This document shows, one piece after another, positions 1-4,803 of a DNA stretch of 5,948 bases (position 1 is its first letter; the number at the start of each line of letters is the position of its first letter). The DNA is taken from NCBI GenBank assembly GCA_934454005.1, contig CAKSGI010000123.1, forward strand, positions 1 to 5,948. Direction: 5' to 3'. Position numbers and translations under genes: made by a program. The notes beneath the pieces are model-generated. The model was not told the origin of the DNA, made no database searches, and saw only the letters and a list, made by a program, of their open reading frames with translations. This stretch comes from an uncultured Eubacteriales bacterium (GTDB lineage Bacteria > Bacillota_A > Clostridia > Oscillospirales > Acutalibacteraceae).

Positions 1-39
1 CAACAGACAGGCAACTTCAATTTAGCATATCTCAAGTAA
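1..39 (+). CDS. Possible C-terminal tail of an upstream gene (partial)
   Basis: The first frame is open from the window edge and reads QQTGNFNLAYLK before a TAA at 37-39. A 23-25 nt hairpin begins exactly at this stop, as expected for a gene end followed by a terminator. Only twelve residues are visible and no family can be recognised. A second frame (3-62) is also open, so this reading frame rests mainly on its position relative to the hairpin. Confidence 0.3.
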   Translation, partial: QQTGNFNLAYLK

Positions 40-61
40 ATGCAACAATGTGTTGCGTTTA
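37..61 (+). terminator. Hairpin, possible terminator of the upstream gene
   Basis: Bases 37-47 pair with 51-61: an 11-bp stem with one T-G wobble (41/57), a GCAACA/TGTTGC core and a 3-nt ATG loop. Only three T residues (58-60) lie at the end of the stem and they are part of it. Termination would therefore be weak or need help. Its position directly after a possible stop codon is the main argument for this role. Confidence 0.4.
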
Positions 62-64
62 AGT

Positions 65-80
65 TGAAATTTAAATTTCA
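65..80. promoter_or_regulatory. Perfect 16-bp palindrome upstream of the operon promoter
   Basis: TGAAATTTAAATTTCA is symmetric at all eight positions, and AAG (61-63) and CTT (81-83) extend the dyad if T64 is skipped. It ends 21 bp before the -35 element. The TGAAA...TTTCA outline recalls a CcpA cre site, but the central CG is missing and the spacing is longer. It is a candidate operator for an unidentified regulator, or a simple AT-rich palindrome. Confidence 0.35.
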
Positions 81-101
81 CTTCAGCCAAACGAAAAACG
101 A

Positions 102-130
102 TTGACAAATATAAATAGATAAAATAGTAT
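102..130 (+). promoter_or_regulatory. Sigma-A-type promoter of the PTS operon
   Basis: A perfect -35 hexamer TTGACA (102-107) is followed after 17 bp by TAGTAT (125-130), a 4/6 match to TATAAT. Another A/T-rich hexamer, TATAAA (128-133), is a better -10 match but has 20-bp spacing. Transcription would start near 136-138, giving an untranslated leader of about 115 nt that contains the RAT and terminator. The perfect -35 and the switch downstream make this the main promoter of the locus. Confidence 0.75.
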
Positions 131-151
131 AAAGACAACAACAAAAGTAGT

Positions 152-196
152 TAGGATTGTTATTGGAAAATAAGTAATTATTTCAAGCGAGACCTA
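152..196 (+). promoter_or_regulatory. RAT antiterminator element (BglG/LicT target RNA)
   Basis: The 5' half GGATTGTTATTG (154-165) differs by one base from the RAT consensus GGATTGTTACTG. The 3' half CAAGCGAGACC (184-194) matches the consensus CAGGCAAAACC with three changes. The C-to-T change at 163 is balanced by A at 186, so the pair is kept as U-A. The closing stem is TAGG/CCTA (152-155/193-196). The halves are 18 nt apart, where about 5-6 is usual, and the extra bases form an A/T stem (168-173/178-183) with a GTAA loop. The 3' arm shares 191-196 with the terminator, so the two folds exclude each other. The expected ligand is the antiterminator encoded at 698. Confidence 0.85.
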
Positions 197-226
197 TTTG
201 TAAGTAATTTCAAATGGGTCTTTTTT
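191..226 (+). terminator. Leader intrinsic terminator controlled by the RAT
   Basis: GACCTATTTG (191-200) pairs with CAAATGGGTC (211-220) as a 10-bp stem with one T-G wobble and a 10-nt loop, followed at once by TTTTTT (221-226). It lies between the promoter and the first gene, and its left arm is the right arm of the RAT. When the antiterminator protein holds the RAT fold this hairpin cannot form, so transcription continues into the operon. Confidence 0.9.
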
Positions 227-250
227 GTATTCTAGTTAAGGAGAAATAAG

Positions 251-688
251 ATGGAGATATACAGTATAGTAAGTGGAAAAGTTGTTTGCTTAGAAGATGT
301 ATCTGATCCTGTATTTTCAGAAAAAATGGCTGGTGATGGTGTTGGAATTATTCCGGATTCTAGTATCATTTGCAGCCCTGTAGATGGAGTAGTTTCTATG
401 CTATTTCCAACAAAGCATGCGATAGGAATTCATTGCCAAGATAACACAGATATTTTAATTCATATTGGGATAGATACAGTAGAATTGGAAGGAAAACCAT
501 TCATTGCAAAAGTAAAAAAAGGAGATCAAGTTAAAATTGAAGACCCTTTGATTCAGGTGGATTTTAAAGCTATTCAAAATGCAGGCTATGACATAACCAC
601 TTTGCTTCTAGTTGTAAATAAAAAGATAGAAATAATAAAAAAGTCTGGGTATATAGAAACAGGAGAATATATTTTGGAAAGCCAGTAA
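251..688 (+). CDS. PTS glucose/beta-glucoside-type EIIA protein, free-standing
   Basis: Cytoplasmic phosphocarrier of the EIIA-Glc family: it takes phosphate from HPr and passes it to an EIIB. The 145-residue protein is essentially one EIIA domain. Visible family marks are PVDGVV (43-48), TKHAIGI with H56, and ILIHIGIDTVEL with H71. By alignment with E. coli EIIA-Glc, H56 and H71 correspond to His75 and the phosphorylated His90. The N-terminus is shorter than in E. coli Crr, as expected for an EIIA like those usually fused to the C-terminus of BglF/BglP. The start is ATG 251 with GGAG (240-243) 7 nt upstream. It is the first gene after the RAT/terminator, and the antiterminator gene follows after 9 nt. 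The permease at 1631 lacks an EIIA domain, so this is its likely partner, though it could also serve other EIIBC proteins. Confidence 0.93.
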   Translation: MEIYSIVSGKVVCLEDVSDPVFSEKMAGDGVGIIPDSSIICSPVDGVVSMLFPTKHAIGIHCQDNTDILIHIGIDTVELEGKPFIAKVKKGDQVKIEDPLIQVDFKAIQNAGYDITTLLLVVNKKIEIIKKSGYIETGEYILESQ

Positions 689-697
689 GGAGAGCTT

Positions 698-1519
698 ATG
701 ATTGCTAAGAAAATCTTTAATAATAACAGTGTTTTGTCTATTGATGATAACGGACGAGAAATAATTCTTCTTGGTGGAGGAGTTGGGTTTGGAATCCATA
801 AAAATGATGAAATTGACAAAAAAAAGATAGAAAAAATATTTCGATTGGATAAAAAAACCAATTTAACTTTTCAAACAATTGTTCAAGAAATGCCGATGCA
901 ATATATTTTGCTATCAGATAAAGTGATTCGTTTCATTAAAGACAATACTAAAAAAAAGATTCATGACTATATATATGTTACTTTAACAGATCATATTTGT
1001 ACTACCATTGAGAGGTCAAAAAATAATATTATCTTCGATGATGCATTATTAATGAATGTAAAAAATTTTTATCGAGAGGAATATGAAATAGCAGTAAAAG
1101 CAGTAGAAATGATCAGAGAAGCAGTAGATGTTGAAATTCATGATTCAGAAGCTGATTTTATTGCGCTACATATAATCAATGCGGAACTTGATAATAATAT
1201 GGAAGAAATATATGAAATAACATCTATTTTAGATGAAATTAGCAACTACGTTATTGGTAAATTTGGGATTTTTAAAGAAGACCTTTATTACGATCGTTTT
1301 ATTCTTCACTGTAGATATCTTCTACAAAGAACTGGAGAATTCTCGAAAAAAGATAGTTTATTTAAATATTTGATTAAAAATGATAGGAATTCTTATGAAG
1401 AGGAATGGAATTGTGTAGAGGATGTAGCTCATATTATTGAAAACAGAAAACATTATTGCCTAGATGAGAACGAGAAATTTTATTTGTTCATTCATCTTGT
1501 ACGTTTGAATAGAAAATAA
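698..1519 (+). CDS. licT: BglG/LicT-family transcriptional antiterminator
   Basis: RNA-binding antiterminator controlled by PTS phosphorylation. The 273 residues match the LicT layout: CAT RNA-binding domain (about 1-56), PRD1 (about 65-170) and PRD2 (about 171-273). The N-terminal IFNNNSVL and the GGGVGF segment (26-31) align without gaps to LicT. The four regulatory histidines are present: H99 (LTDH), H158 (IALH), H204 (FILH) and H266 (LFIH), matching LicT H100, H159, H207 and H269. Residue 27 is Gly where the family usually has Arg or Lys. The start ATG has GGAG (689-692) 5 nt upstream and lies 9 nt after the EIIA stop. In this family the permease EIIB inactivates the protein by phosphorylating PRD1 when substrate is absent, and HPr activates it through PRD2. 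Its target is most likely the RAT at 152-196. Family assignment is firm; the exact inducer is unknown. Confidence 0.94.
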   Translation: MIAKKIFNNNSVLSIDDNGREIILLGGGVGFGIHKNDEIDKKKIEKIFRLDKKTNLTFQTIVQEMPMQYILLSDKVIRFIKDNTKKKIHDYIYVTLTDHICTTIERSKNNIIFDDALLMNVKNFYREEYEIAVKAVEMIREAVDVEIHDSEADFIALHIINAELDNNMEEIYEITSILDEISNYVIGKFGIFKEDLYYDRFILHCRYLLQRTGEFSKKDSLFKYLIKNDRNSYEEEWNCVEDVAHIIENRKHYCLDENEKFYLFIHLVRLNRK

Positions 1520-1531
1520 ACATAAATAAGT

Positions 1532-1550
1532 AAAAATCGCGCGACTTTTT
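1532..1550. other. GC-core dyad after the antiterminator gene
   Basis: AAAAA (1532-1536), the perfect palindrome TCGCGCGA (1537-1544), an extra C, then TTTTT (1546-1550). It lies 12 nt after the antiterminator stop. As RNA it could fold with A-U pairs outside and a 4-nt GCGC loop, followed by U residues, but the stem is too poor in G-C pairs to call a terminator. As DNA it is a GC-rich palindrome in very AT-rich surroundings. Confidence 0.3.
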
Positions 1551-1551
1551 G

Positions 1552-1575
1552 TTTGATAGACTGCAGAATATCAAA
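1552..1575. promoter_or_regulatory. 24-bp imperfect palindrome before the EIIBC gene
   Basis: TTTGATA (1552-1558) and TATCAAA (1569-1575) are perfect inverted arms. CTGCAG (1561-1566) sits on the same axis, so 10 of 12 half-site positions are symmetric. It could be an operator or, as RNA, a 7-bp hairpin in the leader of the permease gene. A TTGATA -35-like hexamer is contained in it, but no good -10 follows. Function is unassigned. Confidence 0.35.
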
Positions 1576-1630
1576 TATTTACTTAGAGGGTTCAATTTAC
1601 TTAAAACTTATATATAAAGGAGGAACAGAT

Positions 1631-3007
1631 ATGGGAAAATATAAGGAATTGGCAGAAAAAATATTGATATATATGGGTGGTGCTGAAAACATTTCAAAAG
1701 TAGCCCATTGCGCTACAAGGCTTAGACTTACTTACAAAGATAAAAATAAAATTCAAGTGGAAGATTTGAAAAAAATTCCAGGAGTTTCTGGAATTGTACA
1801 GAAAGCAGGAGTTATTCAAGTCATTATAGGTCCAAATGTGCATGATGTTTATAATGATTTTGTAGAAGTATCTGGTTGGAAACCACAAGAAGACGATTTT
1901 ATTGATGTTGTCGAAGATGATGAACCAGAGAAAAAAGATATCCAGTATTATTTATTGAAATTCAGTAATTTTATTGCACCTGTATTTATGCCAATTATTC
2001 CTGCACTTATCACAGGTGGATTAATACTTTCTATCAAGAATCTTTTAGTAAATTATTTTGGAATGCCAATAGATAGCGGAACAGCTCAGTGGATGTTAAA
2101 TATTTTTGATGCTGCATTTAAGTTTTTACCTATTTATGTCGGCTATACAATGGCGTCACAATTAAAAATGGAGCCTATTATGGGGGCTATGTTAGGGGCA
2201 GTACTCATTGCACCTACTTTTGAAAATGGACTTGTTACTGATATTTTTGGAATTGCAGTTCCTCAAGTAGGGTATCGCTCAACAATTTTTCCGATTATTT
2301 TGGGTACTACATTAATGTACTTTGTTAACAAAGGGTTGAAAAAAATATTACCTAATACTTTATCATATTTTTTGAAACCTATTCTCACAATGATTATAGT
2401 TACTCCAGTTACACTTATTTTGTTAGCACCTGCCGGAAATTTATTGAGCGGATATGTGGCTAATTTTGTTCTTTGGGTTTCTAATACTTTAGGAATAGTA
2501 GCATTTCCATTATTATCGGTTATTTATCCTTACATGGTAATGTTTGGATTAGATAAAGGACTTCATCCTATAGCTATAGAATTGTTAGATAAACTAGGAT
2601 ATAACCCTGTTACAATTGTCATCGGATTTATTTCAAATATTTGTATTGGAGCTACAACATTAGCTTTAGCTATGACTATGAAGAATAAAAGCCAGAAAGC
2701 AGCAGCTGTTTCATCGGGAATTACTGCACTATGTGGTGTAACTGAACCAGCATTTTATGGACAATTAATTTCTCATCCAAGATGCATGATTGGACATGCT
2801 ATCGGTGCTGCTTGTGCAGGTTTATTTGCTGGCATTTTCCATTTGAAAACATTTGTGCATGGCGGTTGTCCTGGATGGCTCACACTTTTATTCTTTGTTG
2901 ACCATGAAGGAAATATAAATTATGTAATTATAGCAATTATTACAGCATTAATTGGAATGGCCGTATCTTTTATTGCTACGAAAATAGTGCTATCAAAATC
3001 AAAATGA
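1631..3007 (+). CDS. PTS beta-glucoside-type permease, EIIBC (no fused EIIA)
   Basis: Inner-membrane PTS transporter that imports a sugar and phosphorylates it on entry. The frame is open further upstream (TTG 1553), but ATG 1631 is chosen because GGAGG (1619-1623) lies 7 nt before it and EIIB homology begins at once, giving 458 residues. EIIB occupies about 1-80, with the phosphorylated cysteine C27 in the CATRLRL motif. A strongly acidic linker (about 84-103) leads to EIIC from about 105. EIIC is hydrophobic with many membrane segments and carries the PTS signature GVTEPAFYG (369-377). BglF/BglP proteins are about 610-625 residues in the order B-C-A; here the protein stops after EIIC and the EIIA is encoded at 251. 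The beta-glucoside class is inferred from its neighbours (antiterminator, GH1 enzyme); sucrose- and trehalose-type EIIBC are related, so the exact sugar is open. Confidence 0.92.
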   Translation: MGKYKELAEKILIYMGGAENISKVAHCATRLRLTYKDKNKIQVEDLKKIPGVSGIVQKAGVIQVIIGPNVHDVYNDFVEVSGWKPQEDDFIDVVEDDEPEKKDIQYYLLKFSNFIAPVFMPIIPALITGGLILSIKNLLVNYFGMPIDSGTAQWMLNIFDAAFKFLPIYVGYTMASQLKMEPIMGAMLGAVLIAPTFENGLVTDIFGIAVPQVGYRSTIFPIILGTTLMYFVNKGLKKILPNTLSYFLKPILTMIIVTPVTLILLAPAGNLLSGYVANFVLWVSNTLGIVAFPLLSVIYPYMVMFGLDKGLHPIAIELLDKLGYNPVTIVIGFISNICIGATTLALAMTMKNKSQKAAAVSSGITALCGVTEPAFYGQLISHPRCMIGHAIGAACAGLFAGIFHLKTFVHGGCPGWLTLLFFVDHEGNINYVIIAIITALIGMAVSFIATKIVLSKSK

Positions 3008-3020
3008 TTTTGGGTGATAG
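2990..3020 (+). other. Stem-loop across the EIIBC stop codon
   Basis: CTATC plus AAAATC (2990-3000) pairs with GATTTT (3006-3011) and GATAG (3016-3020): 11 base pairs with a 4-nt bulge GGGT (3012-3015) and an AAAAT loop. The loop ends with the T of the TGA stop. There is no T-run after it (ACTTTAT follows), so it is not a typical terminator. It may act as a 3' stability or processing element before the long gap. Confidence 0.35.
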
Positions 3021-3387
3021 ACTTTATATAAATTGATTATTGGTGCTTATATTCAGTATTATTTGCTGACGATAATAAAATATGATTTGAGTAAAAATAA
3101 AATAATTAAAGAGCTTTTGAAACTAAAAAAGAAAACTTGATTTCCATACTGATCTACCAAACGATGCATACTTTGAAATAATATCATCGTTTGGTGACGG
3201 TATAGCGTATTCTGAAAATTTTATGTTTTAATTAAACGAAATAAGGATTGTGGGAAGTAATACATTTTGTAGGGTTGTTTGTAATTTTGCGAAATTTCAA
3301 TAAAAATATAGTAAAATTAATGATTTTTAAACTTAATCAGTTTTATAACTTTTTGATAAGATTCAATACAAATAGGAGGTATAATCT
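3008..3387. other. 380-nt non-coding gap between EIIBC and the GH1 gene
   Basis: No frame here has a credible start plus ribosome binding site with protein-like content. The gap holds the end of the stop-codon stem-loop, the 11-bp inverted repeat (3156-3195), an AT palindrome TTTAATTAAA (3227-3236) and a GAAATTTC palindrome (3291-3298). A promoter for the GH1 gene is plausible but not clear: TTGCGA (3287-3292) has TATAGT at 14-bp and TAAAAT at 19-bp spacing, neither optimal. There is no T-run terminator after EIIBC, so read-through from the operon remains possible. GGATTGT (3245-3251) looks like the start of a RAT but has no matching 3' half. Confidence 0.6.
3156..3195. promoter_or_regulatory. 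11-bp perfect inverted repeat upstream of the GH1 gene
   Basis: ACCAAACGATG (3156-3166) and CATCGTTTGGT (3185-3195) are perfect reverse complements separated by 18 nt. A further ATAC/GTAT pairing (3146-3149/3200-3203) lies outside the arms across an internal loop. No T-run follows, so a terminator is unlikely. The arm core CCAAACGA also occurs at 87-94, just before the operon -35. A paired binding site for a regulator, or an RNA hairpin controlling the GH1 segment, are both possible. Confidence 0.5.
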
Positions 3388-4803
3388 ATGAAAAAATTTA
3401 AAGATGGCAATAAAATTCTTTGGGGTGCTGCAACAGCTGCTTATCAATGTGAGGGTGCTTGGAAAGAAGACGGTAAAGGAGCAAGTATCTGGGATGATTT
3501 TGTTCATAGTGATAAAAATACTAAAGGTATTACAGGAGACGTATCTTGTGATTTTTATCATCATTATAAAGAAGATATCAAGCTTCTTGCAGAAGGTGGA
3601 CATAATACTTTCCGCTTTTCAATCTGTTGGTCTAGACTTTTCCCAAAAGATGATGGTCAAGTAAATCAAAAGGCTGTTGATTTTTATATGGATGTTTTAA
3701 ATGAGTGTGAAAAATATAATATTGTACCTAATGTTACCTTATTACATTATGATTTGCCAGCCTATATTGGTGCAGAAGGATGGGAACAGAGAGATACAAT
3801 TACAAAATTTGCAAAATATTGTAAAAGATGTTTTGAAATTTTTGGTGATAAAATACCGTATTATGCCACAATTAATGAACCAAATCACAATTCATATTGT
3901 AGTTATCTTACAGGAAATTATCCTCCAAACCATGTAGGAGATGTGCAAAATCTAGTGAAAGTATGCTATCACAATATGGTTGCTAATGCGATGGCTATTA
4001 AAGAATTCCGCAGTATGAATTTAAAATCTAAAATCGGAATTGTAAATTCTGGAGCAAGTCGTGCGGACATACTGAAAGATACACCTGAATACCGAGAAGC
4101 AAAAAAATATGCAAATATGTTCTTTCATGGTTGGTTGATAGGTGCGGCAGTACATGGAAAATTTCCAGATGGTCTTAAAGAAGCATTAATTAAGCTTGGA
4201 GTAGATTTATCTTTTGTTCACCAAGAAGATTTAGAACTTATAAATAAATATAGAGTTGATTGGATTGGAGATAATATTTATGCTAGAAAATTGGTCAAAC
4301 CATATGAATATGGCGAAACAAAGATGGTTGTTAATAACGATCCTAAAAACTGCAAAGACCTTGAAGGGGTAACGGTTAAAGGATTTTTCCAACCCGATGT
4401 TGACCCAACTACAAGAAAAAATCCATGGGGTAGAGAAATATATCCTAAATGTGGATATGATGCACTAATGAGATTAAAAAACGAATATAATAACATTCCT
4501 GTTTTTGTTACAGAAAATGGACATGGCATGTTTGAAACGTTGGATAAAAATGGTGAAATTAACGACGAAGATCGTATTGCGTTTTTAGAAGAATACTTAG
4601 ATTATTTTGCAAAAGCAAAAGAAGAAGGTTGTAATTTGGAAGGCTATTATGTCTGGAGTGCTATGGATTTGTATAGTTGGATTAATGGTTATGAAAAACG
4701 ATATGGACTAATTCATGTTGATTATGAACATGGATGCAAAAGAATTCCTAAAAAGAGTTATTATTGGTATCGAGATTTTATTAAATTCCAACAGGAGGAT
4801 TAG
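3388..4803 (+). CDS. GH1 6-phospho-beta-glucosidase (or 6-phospho-beta-galactosidase)
   Basis: Cytoplasmic retaining glycosidase of family GH1, expected to hydrolyse the 6-phospho-glycoside delivered by the EIIBC. The 471 residues are full length for the family. Visible residues are Q20 (AAYQCEG, sugar binding), H120, the acid/base E164 in TINEP (161-165) and the nucleophile E376 in VTENG (374-378). The phosphate-binding segment is S430, K437 and Y439 in SWINGYEKRYG; plain beta-glucosidases have Glu where S430 stands, so a 6-phospho substrate is well supported. W431 after the Ser resembles LacG-type 6-phospho-beta-galactosidase rather than E. coli BglA, so the sugar epimer is uncertain. His379 after TENG, where Leu or Phe is common, is unusual. 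Start ATG 3388 has AGGAGGT (3374-3380) ahead. The stop TAG shares its G with the GTG start of the next gene. Confidence 0.93.
   Translation: MKKFKDGNKILWGAATAAYQCEGAWKEDGKGASIWDDFVHSDKNTKGITGDVSCDFYHHYKEDIKLLAEGGHNTFRFSICWSRLFPKDDGQVNQKAVDFYMDVLNECEKYNIVPNVTLLHYDLPAYIGAEGWEQRDTITKFAKYCKRCFEIFGDKIPYYATINEPNHNSYCSYLTGNYPPNHVGDVQNLVKVCYHNMVANAMAIKEFRSMNLKSKIGIVNSGASRADILKDTPEYREAKKYANMFFHGWLIGAAVHGKFPDGLKEALIKLGVDLSFVHQEDLELINKYRVDWIGDNIYARKLVKPYEYGETKMVVNNDPKNCKDLEGVTVKGFFQPDVDPTTRKNPWGREIYPKCGYDALMRLKNEYNNIPVFVTENGHGMFETLDKNGEINDEDRIAFLEEYLDYFAKAKEEGCNLEGYYVWSAMDLYSWINGYEKRYGLIHVDYEHGCKRIPKKSYYWYRDFIKFQQED

Noticed and set aside
65..80. CcpA cre site
   Set aside because: The essential central CG is replaced by A/T and the dyad is 16 bp rather than 14; kept only as an unassigned palindrome.
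1553..1630. N-terminal extension of the EIIBC from TTG 1553
   Set aside because: There is no ribosome binding site before 1553. The 26 extra residues do not belong to EIIB, and ATG 1631 has an ideal GGAGG 7 nt upstream.
3245..3275. Second RAT before the GH1 gene (GGATTGT at 3245)
   Set aside because: Only the first seven bases match. The rest of the 5' half and the whole 3' half are absent, and no terminator overlaps it.
3353..3385. TTGATA ... TATAAT as a GH1 promoter
   Set aside because: The spacing is 21 bp, and the TATAAT lies within the ribosome binding site to start codon interval, so transcription would begin inside the gene.
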